A DNA stretch of 64,000 nt, taken from NCBI RefSeq assembly GCF_022829635.1, contig NZ_JAKSYO010000172.1, forward strand, positions 1-64,000. The letters are read 5' to 3'. This document shows, piece after piece, positions 52,829 to 62,341 of the stretch. Each line of letters opens with the position of its first letter. Positions within the stretch are counted from its first letter, which is position 1. The DNA is from Methylobacterium sp. E-066. GTDB taxonomy: Bacteria > Pseudomonadota > Alphaproteobacteria > Rhizobiales > Beijerinckiaceae. The notes beneath the pieces were generated by a model that was not told where the DNA came from, made no database searches, and saw only the letters and a program-made list of their open reading frames with translations. Made by a program: the position numbers and the translations under genes.

Positions 52829-54694
52829 ATGCTGCGCGTCCATGACCTCACCTACCGCATCGGCGATCGCCTGATCCTCGACGCCGCGAATTTCTCGATC
52901 CCCGAGGGCGCGCGCGTGGGTCTCGTCGGGCGCAACGGCGCCGGCAAGACGACGCTGTTCAAGGCGATCCTCGGCGACCTGCCCGTGGACGCGAAATCGG
53001 TCTCGCTGCCCAAGGGCATGCGCATCGGCGCGGTCGCCCAGGAGGCGCCGGCCGGACCGGAGACGCTGCACGCGGTGGTGCTCGCCGCCGACACCGAGCG
53101 CGCCCGGCTGATGGCCGAGGCCGAGCACGCCGACGGCCTGCGCCGGGCCGAGATCGAGACCCGGCTGGTCGATATCGGAGCCCACTCGGCGCCGGCGCGG
53201 GCCGCCGCCATCCTGCACGGCCTCGGCTTCGACGCGGCCGCGCAGGCCCGCCCCTGCGCGGATTTCTCCGGCGGCTGGCGGATGCGCGTGGCACTTGCCG
53301 CCGTGCTGTTCTCCGAGCCCGACCTGCTGCTGCTGGACGAGCCAACCAACTACCTCGATATCGAGGGCACGCTCTGGCTCTACGACTATCTGGAGCGCTA
53401 CCCGCGCACCGCGATCATCATCAGCCACGATCGCGATCTGCTCGACACCAGCGTCGATCACATCCTGCACCTCGACCGCGGCAAGCTGACGATTTACCGG
53501 GGCGGCTACACCAGCTTCGCCAAGCAGCTCTCCGAGAAGCGCATGCTGCTCGCCAAGGCCAAGGTGAAACAGGATGCCGAGCGGGCGCATCTCCAGAGCT
53601 TCATCGACCGGTTCAAGGCGAAGGCGACCAAGGCGCGCCAGGCCCAGTCGCGCGTGAAGCGGCTCGCCAAGATGGAGCCGATCGCGGCCCTGATCGAGGA
53701 CGACGTGCCGGTGATCCACCTGCCGAGCCCGGAAAAGCCCCTGTCGCCACCCATCGTCTCCATGGAGCGGGTCAAGGCCGGCTACGGCGACCGCGTCGTG
53801 CTCAGCGGGCTCGACCTCAGCCTGGCGCCCGACGATCGCGTCGCGCTGCTCGGCGCCAACGGCAACGGCAAGTCGACCTTCTGCAAGCTGATCGGCGGTC
53901 GGATGGGGCCGATCGGTGGCGAGGTGCGGCGCTCCTCCAAGATGGAGGTGGCCTACTTCGCCCAGCACCAGCTCGACGAGCTGCGCCCTGCCGAGAGCGC
54001 CTACGCGCATGTCCGCACGCTGATGCCGGACGTGCCGGAGGCGAAGGTGCGCTCGGCCACCGCCCGGCTCGGCTTCGGCGCCAACAAGGCCGACACGCCG
54101 GTGGAAAAACTCTCCGGCGGCGAGAAGGCGCGGCTGCTGATGGGGCTCGCGGCCTTCCACGGCCCGCACCTGCTGATCCTCGACGAGCCGACCAACCACC
54201 TCGACATCGAGAGCCGCCAAGCGCTGGTCGAGGCGATCAACGACTATGAGGGCGCCGTCATCCTGGTGAGCCACGACCGGTTCCTGGTCGAGGCCTGCGC
54301 CGACCGGCTATGGCTGGTGGCCGACGGCACGGTAAAAACCTTCGACGGCGACATGGACGATTACCGCCGCTTCGTCCTGTCCGGCCCGGAGCGCGAGGAG
54401 ACGCGCGACGTGGAGCCCGCGGGCGGCCAGAAGGCCGAGGCCCGCCGGGCTGGCGTCGAGCGCCGCGCCGCCCTCGCCCCGCTGCGGAAGAAGCTCGACG
54501 GGATCGAGGCGCGCATGGCCAAGCTCACAGCGGCGATCCAGAAGATCGACGCGGCGCTGGAGGACGGCTCGGCCTTCCGGGAGAACGCCGCCAAGGCCGG
54601 CGAGATCGCCAAGATGCGCGCGGACGCCGCGAGCGCCCTGGCCGCCGCCGAGGAGGAATGGCTGATGGTCAGCGAAGAGATCGAGGCGGCCTGA
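52829..54694 (+). CDS. ABC-F family ATPase (ribosome-associated)
   Basis: A 621-residue ABC-F protein with two ABC domains and no membrane segments. Domain 1 has GRNGAGKT, SGGWRMR, LLLLDEPTNYLD; domain 2 has GANGNGKST, LSGGEKAR, ILDEPTNHLD. A linker rich in Arg/Lys between them interacts with the ribosome in relatives, and a C-terminal coiled coil (about residues 550-610) follows. The closest subgroup by length and layout is YheS/Uup. It probably acts in translation rather than transport. Confidence 0.9.
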   Translation: MLRVHDLTYRIGDRLILDAANFSIPEGARVGLVGRNGAGKTTLFKAILGDLPVDAKSVSLPKGMRIGAVAQEAPAGPETLHAVVLAADTERARLMAEAEHADGLRRAEIETRLVDIGAHSAPARAAAILHGLGFDAAAQARPCADFSGGWRMRVALAAVLFSEPDLLLLDEPTNYLDIEGTLWLYDYLERYPRTAIIISHDRDLLDTSVDHILHLDRGKLTIYRGGYTSFAKQLSEKRMLLAKAKVKQDAERAHLQSFIDRFKAKATKARQAQSRVKRLAKMEPIAALIEDDVPVIHLPSPEKPLSPPIVSMERVKAGYGDRVVLSGLDLSLAPDDRVALLGANGNGKSTFCKLIGGRMGPIGGEVRRSSKMEVAYFAQHQLDELRPAESAYAHVRTLMPDVPEAKVRSATARLGFGANKADTPVEKLSGGEKARLLMGLAAFHGPHLLILDEPTNHLDIESRQALVEAINDYEGAVILVSHDRFLVEACADRLWLVADGTVKTFDGDMDDYRRFVLSGPEREETRDVEPAGGQKAEARRAGVERRAALAPLRKKLDGIEARMAKLTAAIQKIDAALEDGSAFRENAAKAGEIAKMRADAASALAAAEEEWLMVSEEIEAA

Positions 54695-54758
54695 GGCGTT
54701 GCTTCCAGGACCGATCGCGAAAGTCCTGGTTTCAAAAGGTCTCCGACCGTTTGCGGGT

Positions 54759-54837
54759 CCAGGGCGGAGCCCTGGTTTCTCGTGGGCCAAGCCCTGAAAT
54801 CTTGCCCCGAACCCCGCCAAAGGGCTGAGCCCTTTGG
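54759..54837. repeat. pair of small perfect hairpins behind the ABC-F gene
   Basis: CCAGGGC-GGA-GCCCTGG (54759-54775) and CCAAAGGGC-TGA-GCCCTTTGG (54817-54837) are perfect stems with 3-base loops, spaced by 41 bases. They lie between convergent genes and could terminate both transcripts, although no T-run follows. Confidence 0.6.
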
Positions 54838-54856
54838 GATCCCGGTCTTGGGCGGG

Positions 54857-56158
54857 TTACACCGAGGCTTCGAGGGCCCGCTCCAGGATGTCTACGCCCT
54901 GATCAATCTCGGCGTCGGAGACGGTCAGCGGCGGGGCGATGCGGAAGACGCCGCCCATGCCCGGCAGCTGCACGATGTTCATGCTGAGGCCGAGTTCCAG
55001 GCAGCGCCGGGTGATCGTGTCCCCGAGGTCCGGCGCCGGGACCTTGGTCCGGCGATCCGCCACGATCTCCATGCCCTGCAGCAGCCCGCGCCCGCGCAGA
55101 TCGCCGATGCAGGCGAAGCGCTGCTGCAGCGCATGCAGCCGCGCCGATAGCCGCTCGCCCGCTTCCGCGGCCCGGGCGGCGAGCCCGTCGCGCTGGACGA
55201 TCTCCAGCACCTTCAGGCCCACCGCCGCCGGGAGCGGGTCGGAGACGTGGGTCGTGTAGAACAGGAAGCCGCGGGCGTGGCAGCGTTCCTCGATCTCCGC
55301 CGTGGTGACGAGGGCGGCGAGCGGCAGGCCGGCGCCCAGGGTCTTCGACAGGGTCAGGATGTCCGGCACCACGCCGTCGCGCTCGCAAGCGAACATCAGG
55401 CCGGTGCGGCCGATGCCGGTCTGGGCCTCGTCGAGGATCAGCAGCATGCCCCGCGCGACGCATTTGCGCTTCAGCGCGGCGAGATAGCCGAGGGGCAGTT
55501 CGATGATGCCGCCCGAGCTCAGGATCGGCTCGGCCAGGAAGGCCGCGAGGTTGCCAGTGGATTGCTGGTCGATCAGCGCGAAGGCGTAATCCAGCTCGGC
55601 CTGCCAATCCGCGGCGCCGTCCTTCTCGAAGGCCGGTCGATAGGCGTTCGGGACCGGGATCGCGAAGGAGCCGATCGCGGCCGGGCCGTAGCCCTTGCGG
55701 CCGGCGCTGTAGGTCGCCGCCGCGGCCCCCGCGGTCATGCCGTGCCAGGACTGGGCGAAGCTCACCACCTCCCAGCCGCCGGTGGCGAGCTTGGCCATGC
55801 GCAGGGCCGCCTCGTTGGCCTCGCCACCGGTGGTGAGCAGCATCGCGCGCTCGAGGTCGCCTGGTGCCAGGCGGGCCAGCTCCGTGGCGAGGTCGACCAC
55901 CGGGCGGGTCAGCATGCCGCTGAACAGGTGGTCGAGCTGCGCCGCGTGATCGGCCACCACGGCGGCGATCTCGGGATGGCCGTGGCCCAGGATGGCGCTC
56001 ATCTGGCCGGAGGTGAAGTCGAGGATGGCGCGGCCGTCGGCGTCGTAGACGAAGCTGCCCTGCGCGCGCTCGATGATCAGCGGCGCGAAGGTCCCGCCGT
56101 AGCGTACGAGATGCCGGCGCGCCCGGGTCCAGAAATCGGGGTCTGCGTTCCGCGTCAT
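54857..56158 (-). CDS. dgdA: 2,2-dialkylglycine decarboxylase
   Basis: A 433-residue PLP enzyme of the class III aminotransferase fold. It decarboxylates 2-aminoisobutyrate (and other dialkylglycines) and transaminates pyruvate to alanine, giving acetone and CO2. Q52, W138 and the Schiff-base K272 (LSKTLGAG) fall at the numbers known for the Burkholderia enzyme, and the N-terminal 'ILDFTSGQMSAILGHGHPEI' is nearly family-identical. The length also matches. It is divergent from a LysR-type gene, the same arrangement as dgdA/dgdR. Confidence 0.9.
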   Translation of the reverse strand: MTRNADPDFWTRARRHLVRYGGTFAPLIIERAQGSFVYDADGRAILDFTSGQMSAILGHGHPEIAAVVADHAAQLDHLFSGMLTRPVVDLATELARLAPGDLERAMLLTTGGEANEAALRMAKLATGGWEVVSFAQSWHGMTAGAAAATYSAGRKGYGPAAIGSFAIPVPNAYRPAFEKDGAADWQAELDYAFALIDQQSTGNLAAFLAEPILSSGGIIELPLGYLAALKRKCVARGMLLILDEAQTGIGRTGLMFACERDGVVPDILTLSKTLGAGLPLAALVTTAEIEERCHARGFLFYTTHVSDPLPAAVGLKVLEIVQRDGLAARAAEAGERLSARLHALQQRFACIGDLRGRGLLQGMEIVADRRTKVPAPDLGDTITRRCLELGLSMNIVQLPGMGGVFRIAPPLTVSDAEIDQGVDILERALEASV

Positions 56159-56252
56159 GGCTGCCTCGGCTCCGTCGAAGGTCAGGCCATGCTAGGGACG
56201 GACGCGCCGTCACGGTAGCTTATAGATCTGAACCGAGGCTTCAGGATTTCTG

Positions 56253-57107
56253 ATGGCTGTGAGCCTGGATATCGACCTGCTGCGCAGCTTCGCCCACGTC
56301 GCCGAGAGCGGTGCCCTGAGCCGGGCCGCGGAGCGGGTCGGTCGTAGCCAGGCCGCGCTCAGCATGCAGATGAAGCGCCTGGAGGACATCGTCGGCCAGC
56401 CCCTCCTGACCCGGACCGGGCGCGGCGTGGTCCTGACGGTCCATGGCGAGCGCCTGCTGGTCCATGCGCGCCGGATCCTGGCCTCACACGACGACGCCCT
56501 GGCGGAACTCTCCGGCGGGCGCCTGGACGGGACGCTGCGCTTCGGCTGCCCGGACGATTACGCCGATGCCTTCCTGCCGGCGCTGCTGCGCAGCTTCGCC
56601 CAGCTCCATCCGGCCGTGGTGATCGAGGTTGTCTGCGCCGCGACGCCCCGGCTCGTGAGTCGTTACGAGCGGGGCGGCCTCGACTTGGCGCTGGTGTCGA
56701 TCCCCCTCGATGCTGAGCGGGCGATCCTGCGCCGCGAGGCGCTCGTCTGGGTCGGTGCCAAGGACGGTGGGACCGACCGGCCGGACCCGCTCCGCCTCGC
56801 GCTGGGTGATCCGGATACGCTCGACCATCGCGCGGCGCTTGCAGCCCTGTCTCAGGCCGGGCGCAACTACCGGATCGCCTATGCCAGCGGCAGCCTCTCG
56901 GGCCTTCTTGCGGTGGTGCGCTCCGGGCAGGCGATCGCGGTGCTCACCCAGGCCGCCGTGCCTGGCGACTTGCGCATTCTCTCGCGCACCGCCGGCTTAC
57001 CCGCCCTGCCGAAGATCGGCCTCGTGGTCCGGCTCGAGGAGCGGCACGCCTCGCCGCTCACCCGTGCCTTCGCGGCCCATATCCGGAGCCTGCTGCCGGT
57101 TCTGTGA
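56253..57107 (+). CDS. LysR-type regulator, DgdR-like by position
   Basis: A 284-residue LysR protein. The N-terminal helix-turn-helix 'LRSFAHVAESGALSRAAERVGRSQAALSMQMKRLE' is followed by the co-inducer domain. It is divergently transcribed from dgdA with 94 bases between, the usual arrangement for a LysR regulator and its target. It probably controls dgdA in response to a dialkylglycine. Identity as DgdR is an inference from position. Confidence 0.85.
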   Translation: MAVSLDIDLLRSFAHVAESGALSRAAERVGRSQAALSMQMKRLEDIVGQPLLTRTGRGVVLTVHGERLLVHARRILASHDDALAELSGGRLDGTLRFGCPDDYADAFLPALLRSFAQLHPAVVIEVVCAATPRLVSRYERGGLDLALVSIPLDAERAILRREALVWVGAKDGGTDRPDPLRLALGDPDTLDHRAALAALSQAGRNYRIAYASGSLSGLLAVVRSGQAIAVLTQAAVPGDLRILSRTAGLPALPKIGLVVRLEERHASPLTRAFAAHIRSLLPVL

Positions 57108-57278
57108 TCCCGAGCTGTCTCCGTCTGATCGCCGCCGAAACTTCGATCACAGGAGGCCGATGGCCCTGGGTCCGTGGCCCCCGACGGACAAACGCCGTTC
57201 GATCACGTCCGGAACAGGATCAAACCTTCGCATCGTCGCAGCGCGTTCGACCCGTTGTTGATCAAGGACAAAAATTCG

Positions 57279-57941
57279 TCAGACCGCCTCAGGGAACCAC
57301 TTGTCGGTTATCCTCGGCCAGAGAGAGACGATCTTTTTATTATCAACGTTGATCCAATGAATATCGACACTGGGATGTTCGTTCTTGAAATCCCGATAAT
57401 TGGCGTCGTTGGCCATCAGATAGAAACTGATCGCATTCATGACGTTGTTGTCGATATGCGTGATTTTATAAAGATACGCCTCCCAGTCGGCGGCGTGCTT
57501 GGCCTGCTGGGCGGTCTTCGGTTCGACAGGCGATGATTCGAAACCTGCTGTCGTGGTTCGACCGTTAGAAATCGGGGGTGCCGAAGTTTCGTCGCCGTTC
57601 GCGCTCCCATCCGGGCGCGTATCGCCGACGAGCTTGGGCTGTGTCGCGTTCTCGGTATCGTTGACCGGCGGAGTTTCCACCTGTTGCGGGAGAAGCGCGA
57701 GCGTATCCTGTGTGGGCGCCTTCACCTGAACAAGAGACAGCACGGCATCGGCCGCCTGGGTCGAGAGGGTGTAATTCGTCCTCGGATCCAGCGCCACCGG
57801 CACGGGAAGCACGCTGGCTATCACCGACGCGACCCGCTCCGGCGCATCGACCTGGAGAGGCCTCAATGCGGTGACGGACGTAGACACGACGGGACTGATA
57901 GCAAACATCTCACGAGCTCCAAGTGCTTGGTCTGACGACAT
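57279..57941 (-). CDS. orphan protein in AT-richer DNA
   Basis: A 220-residue protein of unknown function. The N-terminal half is rich in Val, Pro and Thr with a disordered central linker (about residues 85-140). The C-terminal domain from residue 145 (AADWEAYLYKITHIDNNVMNAISFYL, ending WPRITDKWFPEAV) is compact and Trp/Asn-rich, and could be a small globular domain. No signal peptide is evident. GC content is visibly lower than in the neighbours, so horizontal acquisition is possible. Confidence 0.5.
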   Translation of the reverse strand: MSSDQALGAREMFAISPVVSTSVTALRPLQVDAPERVASVIASVLPVPVALDPRTNYTLSTQAADAVLSLVQVKAPTQDTLALLPQQVETPPVNDTENATQPKLVGDTRPDGSANGDETSAPPISNGRTTTAGFESSPVEPKTAQQAKHAADWEAYLYKITHIDNNVMNAISFYLMANDANYRDFKNEHPSVDIHWINVDNKKIVSLWPRITDKWFPEAV

Positions 57942-58651
57942 TCCGCATAAAATCGCACCTCAACGAAGTACTGCACCACCTATTCTCATATAAAATATCA
58001 AGGCAGTATTATTTTCTTCATGAGTCACTCAATTAAAAAATCGTCCCCTCCCCAATTTCGAGCGTCGACAACCCAACTCCGACGCTGTCGTTGCGACGCT
58101 GCCAGCCGCACGAGCTGGCAGCGTCCCGTTGCAGCATAAAATAACCTCACTCGCATGAATACACGTTGCCATACGGCGAATACCAATTGCCAAGCGCAAC
58201 AGCGACTGCAATATGAATATAAAATCCGGGTTTTTAAATTGAAGCGCGCCATTGCTGCGCTCCCGATCTTCCGAAGGCTATCATGGCCGAGGAAGAGCCC
58301 GCCCGGAGTTTCATACTCCAAGCATAGGAATAAGCACATCACAGCCTTGACATGTCAACACGCCAGGCTGCCAAGCAGCGCGCGGGGAGACTTACAGAAA
58401 TCCGGCGCTGATATTTTTCGCGCAGATCTGAAAAAACGCCCACGACCCGTCAGAATTGGGCAATTTCAGCGATACTGATCACATCGTAAAGTTCGCCGCT
58501 CCTATCGCGCTCGTCGTAACGTGCCGGTCCACCACAGAAATTTGAGGGTCTGAGCGGTTGGAGGACCGTCCGGCAGGATGAATCGCGCTTGAGGGGCGCC
58601 TTCGTCCGAGTCGCGCCTGAAAGGATAGCCGCGTGCGAATCAGCGACGCGC
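57942..58651. other. AT-rich intergenic stretch with a strong hairpin
   Basis: About 700 bases between the orphan gene and the MFS gene. Local GC is well below the genome average (runs such as 57990-58030 and 58200-58240). Short frames on both strands show no protein-like character. The hairpin at 58095-58125 is the one clear structural element. Possibly a remnant of transferred DNA. Confidence 0.5.
58095..58125. terminator. 12-bp perfect hairpin, terminator-like
   Basis: GACGCTGCCAGC and GCTGGCAGCGTC form a 12-bp perfect stem with a 7-base loop (CGCACGA). No long T-run follows on either strand, so termination is only suggested; a regulatory or protein-binding role is possible. Confidence 0.45.
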
Positions 58652-59983
58652 TCAAGCCTGTGCTGCCGCGGCAGCCTGAGGGCGGCCCCGCCCGAGCCCG
58701 AGTACCAGCAGGCAGCCGGCCCCCGAGAGCACCACCAGCGGCAGCAGGCCGAGCGGATAGCTGCCGGTGGAGTCCTTGATCACCCCGAGCAGGTAGGTGC
58801 CGACGAAGCCGCCGATATTGCCGATCGCGTTGATCTGCGCGATGCCGGCCGCCGCCGCACCGGCCGAGAGCCATTCCGTGGACAGCGCCCAGAACGGCCC
58901 TTTCACCATGTAGGTGGCCGTGACGGCGAGGCACAGGATCAGGATCGTCGGCAGCAGCTGCGCGGTGGCGATCGAGGCCGCCAGGCTCAGGGCCAGCAGA
59001 CCGAGGGGCAAGGCCGTGTGCCAGACCCGTTCCTGCCTCCGGTCCGAGGAGCGACCCCACAGGATCATCAGCACCGAGGCGATGCCGAACGGGATCGAGT
59101 TCAGCAACCCGGTCTCCAGGTTCGTCAGCCCGAACGACTTGATGATCTGCGGCTGCCAGAGCGACAGGCACTGGCTGGCGCCGGAGGCCCCCGCGTAGAT
59201 CAGCGAGGCAGCCAGCACGTAGCGGTTGCGCATCACCTGCCAAACCGAGAGGTGGCGGGCCGGCGCACCTTCGCCAGCGACCACCGAGGCGCGCTCGGCG
59301 GACAGCCGGTCCTGGAGCCAGGCGCTCTGCTGCGGGGTGAGCCAGCGCGCCCGTCCGGGCCCATCGGGCAGGACCGCGAAGGCGATGACGCCAAGCAGCA
59401 CGGCCGGGAGCGCCTCCAGGATGAACAGCCATTGCCAGCCGCGGAAGCCCAGCATCCCGTCGGTGTTGAGGATCGAGGCCGAGATCGGCGAGCCGAGGAA
59501 GCTGGAGATCGGGATCGCCACCATGAACACGGCCACGATCCGCCCCCGATAGGCGCGGGGGAACCAGTAGGTCAGGTACAGGATCACGCCGGGGAAGAAG
59601 CCCGCCTCGGCAGCGCCGAGCAGCAGGCGAACGGCGTAGAAGGAGGTGGGTCCGGCCACGAAGGCCATGGCGGCCGAGACGAGGCCCCAGGTGATCATGA
59701 TCCGGGCGATCCAGATCCGCGCGCCGAACCGCTCCATGGCGAGGTTGCTCGGCACCTCGCACAGCACATAGGACACGTAGAACAGGCCGCCGCCCAGCCC
59801 GAACTGCGCCGCGGAGAGGCCGATATCGTGGTTCATCTGCAAGGCGGCGAAGCCGGCATTCACCCGGTCGACGAAGGCGATGAAGTAGGCGAGCATCAGG
59901 AACGGCAGGATCCGCCAGGTGACCTTGCGCAGGGTCTCCCGCTCGATATCCGGGATTGCATCCGGCACGTTTGTCGGGGCCAT
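58652..59983 (-). CDS. MFS transporter (anion:cation symporter family)
   Basis: A 443-residue permease with twelve predicted helices. The N-terminal part ('LRKVTWRILPFLMLAYFIAFVDRVNAGFAALQMNHDIGLS') and 'GAAEAGFFPGVILYLTYWFPRAYRGRIVAVFM' match the anion:cation symporter family, which carries small organic acids such as tartrate, phthalate or allantoate. ATG 59983 follows GGAGG at 7 bases. Substrate unknown. It diverges from the WcbI-like gene. Confidence 0.88.
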   Translation of the reverse strand: MAPTNVPDAIPDIERETLRKVTWRILPFLMLAYFIAFVDRVNAGFAALQMNHDIGLSAAQFGLGGGLFYVSYVLCEVPSNLAMERFGARIWIARIMITWGLVSAAMAFVAGPTSFYAVRLLLGAAEAGFFPGVILYLTYWFPRAYRGRIVAVFMVAIPISSFLGSPISASILNTDGMLGFRGWQWLFILEALPAVLLGVIAFAVLPDGPGRARWLTPQQSAWLQDRLSAERASVVAGEGAPARHLSVWQVMRNRYVLAASLIYAGASGASQCLSLWQPQIIKSFGLTNLETGLLNSIPFGIASVLMILWGRSSDRRQERVWHTALPLGLLALSLAASIATAQLLPTILILCLAVTATYMVKGPFWALSTEWLSAGAAAAGIAQINAIGNIGGFVGTYLLGVIKDSTGSYPLGLLPLVVLSGAGCLLVLGLGRGRPQAAAAAQA

Positions 59984-60167
59984 CGTAATCCTCCGGGCTC
60001 TGCCGCCCCCGGCTTGGATCAGCGGCGGCCTGGCTGCCAGTGCCGGTGCACGACAACTTCGTTCGACTGTCATGGCCTTGCATCACGCGCGGCTTCGCGC
60101 GCGCGATACGCGTCAATAGCCGTTGGGCCGGTTTGCCCGCCGCCCGCGGACATGCGAGAGAAGCGGC

Positions 60168-61232
60168 ATGTTGACGGTGGACAGCCTTTGGCGCGCGCGG
60201 CACCGGCTCGCGCAGATCGGGAAGAAGCGGACGGGCTCGCCCCGCATCCTGGTGGTTGGAGTCTGCCAGGCCGGCTCCATGGCCAAGGTGCTGCGCTTCC
60301 TGCTGCCAGACGCGCAGGTGGATTTCGTCTCGGCCTTCACGGCGACGCGGCGCTTCCCGAAGCTCGTCGACCTGATGGCGCATGCCGACGGCTACGACCA
60401 CGTCTATTCCAGCATCTACCTGCCGCGGTTCAAGGACGGCGGCACGATCGACCGGTTCCGGACCCACCCCAAGGTCCGGCTGATCCCGACCATCGTGTTC
60501 GGCGCCTACCATCCCGACCTGATCCATGTCGGCGTGCAGGATGCCGTTTCGCTGAACGGCCTGATCTCCGGGCCGATGGGGCATTCGCACTCTGCGATCA
60601 CGCTCTACGCCTACCTGGCGGGCTTCTCGCAGGCGCAGGCCTTGCGCCTGTTCGCCGAGCCGGTGTTCGAGCGGCTGGGCTACTTCGACCTCTGGAACGA
60701 GTCGGTGTCCTACCTGCGCGGCCTCGGCGCCCAGGCGCAGTACGATCTCGACACGCACCTCACGCGCTGGGCGCGGCGGGGCTGCTTCATGCACTCGATC
60801 AACCACACCAAGCTCTACGTGGTCGCCGACCTGGCCCGCGGGCTCCTGACCAAATCCGGCGTGGCCTTTCCCGAATGCGACCTCGACGCGTTCGTGCCCG
60901 ACGATCTCGGCGGCCAGGGCAGCTGGCCGGTCTATCCGGAGATCGCCGCGCATTACGGCATTCCCGGCAGCGCCCTGTTCTTCAAGGCGGAGACACGCCG
61001 CTCGGGCCCCGCCCGCACGATGACCCGGGCGGAATTCGTGGCCGCGGCCTACGCGAATTACGACCGGCGCCCGCGCGAGGCTTTGGTCTCGCAGCGCGTT
61101 CAGGGCTGGCGCAACGATCCGGCGACCGTGGATTTCTTCCGCGAGGCCGCGGGCCGGGACATCAGCCCGATCCGGCCGACCGGACGCACCCCGGCCGTCG
61201 CCGCGGGTAGCCTGGCCGGCCACGCATCCTGA
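60168..61232 (+). CDS. WcbI-like polysaccharide biosynthesis protein
   Basis: A 354-residue protein with the WcbI pattern: 'ILVVGVCQAGSMAKVLRFLLP' at the N-terminus, 'PTIVFGAYHPDLIHVG' and 'SINHTKLYVVADLARGLL' in the middle. WcbI-type proteins take part in capsule polysaccharide synthesis and bind CoA; an acetyltransferase role has been proposed. GAGAG lies upstream of ATG 60168. It is followed 74 bases later by an alpha/beta hydrolase in the same direction. Confidence 0.75.
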   Translation: MLTVDSLWRARHRLAQIGKKRTGSPRILVVGVCQAGSMAKVLRFLLPDAQVDFVSAFTATRRFPKLVDLMAHADGYDHVYSSIYLPRFKDGGTIDRFRTHPKVRLIPTIVFGAYHPDLIHVGVQDAVSLNGLISGPMGHSHSAITLYAYLAGFSQAQALRLFAEPVFERLGYFDLWNESVSYLRGLGAQAQYDLDTHLTRWARRGCFMHSINHTKLYVVADLARGLLTKSGVAFPECDLDAFVPDDLGGQGSWPVYPEIAAHYGIPGSALFFKAETRRSGPARTMTRAEFVAAAYANYDRRPREALVSQRVQGWRNDPATVDFFREAAGRDISPIRPTGRTPAVAAGSLAGHAS

Positions 61233-61306
61233 AACGACGGCACTGTCTCCCCTCTACCGGCGCACCGCGCAGTCCGGGCCGGGGCCTACTGAGGTTGGGG
61301 AGCCCG

Positions 61307-62341
61307 ATGAGTCGTGAGCCGCACAAGCAGGGTCGCGCCAAATCCTACGGGATCGCCGCGGCCCTGACGTTTCTCGGCTCCGCAGGAAGCCTCGTCGGCT
61401 GGAGCCGATTTGCCGTGAACCGGCAGATGGATCTGCCGCCGGCCCTGCCCGGCCGGCATGACCGGCTCGCGACGGAGCGCGCCGGTGTGATCTCGCTCTA
61501 CGGGACGAACGATGTGGAGGGCGTGCCGCTCCTGTTGATCCATTCGATCAACGCGGCCGCGAATGCTTATGAGGTTCGCCCCCTTTACAAGCATTACCGC
61601 AGGTCCCGTCCGGTCTATGCGCTCGACCTGCCGGGCTTCGGGTTCTCCGAACGCTCGCGCCGCCGCTACACCCCGCGCTTGATGGTGGAGGCGATCAACG
61701 CGGCGGTGGCCGAGATCCGCCGCCGGCACCGGGGCGGGGCGATCGACGCCATGGCGCTGTCGCTGTCGTGCTCCTACCTCGCCCGCGCGGCCCTCGAGCG
61801 GCCCGACGATTACCGCAGCCTCGGCCTGATCAGCCCGACAGGTTTTGACGCACGGCTGTCCGGTGACGGACCGCCGGATGGTCACCGTGGGCGGGATGCC
61901 GTGCGGGATCTTCTGGATCGAAAACCGTTCGGCCGACCCCTGTTCGATGCGCTTGCCTCGCGTCCAAGCATGCGCTTCTTCCTGCAGAAGACCTTTGGCT
62001 CGCGGGATATCGACGAGGGTCTGTTCGCGTACGACTATGCCTCGGCGCATCAGCTGGGCGCCGAGCACGCCCCGTATTGCTTCATCTCCGGCCACCTGTT
62101 CCCGACCGATTCGACGCGGCTCTACGAAGAGCTGCGTCTGCCGGTCTGGATGGTCCACGGACGCCGCGGCGACTTCGTCGATTACCGGCTGGCGCCCCGG
62201 GTCGCCGGACGGCCGAACTGGCGCGTGGTCAGCCTGCCGACCGGCGCCTTCCCGCATTTCGAGCGGCTCGACGATGTCACCGCCGATTACGACGCCTTCC
62301 TGACGGATCTCACCTGGGCTCCGCCTCGGCCACCGGCGTGA
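61307..62341 (+). CDS. alpha/beta hydrolase
   Basis: A 344-residue protein. An N-terminal hydrophobic segment (SYGIAAALTFLGSAGSLVGW) may anchor it to the membrane. The oxyanion region is 'LLLIHSINAAANAYEVRPLY'. The nucleophile elbow reads MALSLSCSY instead of a canonical G-x-S-x-G, with a Ser retained. An Asp and His near the end (RRGDFVDY, AFPHFERLDD) fit the triad. The unusual elbow makes activity uncertain. The 3' end overlaps the convergent RibD-like gene by 32 bases. Confidence 0.75.
   Translation: MSREPHKQGRAKSYGIAAALTFLGSAGSLVGWSRFAVNRQMDLPPALPGRHDRLATERAGVISLYGTNDVEGVPLLLIHSINAAANAYEVRPLYKHYRRSRPVYALDLPGFGFSERSRRRYTPRLMVEAINAAVAEIRRRHRGGAIDAMALSLSCSYLARAALERPDDYRSLGLISPTGFDARLSGDGPPDGHRGRDAVRDLLDRKPFGRPLFDALASRPSMRFFLQKTFGSRDIDEGLFAYDYASAHQLGAEHAPYCFISGHLFPTDSTRLYEELRLPVWMVHGRRGDFVDYRLAPRVAGRPNWRVVSLPTGAFPHFERLDDVTADYDAFLTDLTWAPPRPPA

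Noticed and set aside
58025..58478. Two overlapping frames of about 105 codons on opposite strands
   Set aside because: AT-rich DNA, Cys/Trp-heavy or Lys/Arg-heavy composition, no ribosome-binding site or motif.
58479..61223. Very long minus-strand and plus-strand frames across the MFS and WcbI genes
   Set aside because: Both run through two genes of opposite direction and show no domain; they are stop-poor shadows in GC-rich DNA.
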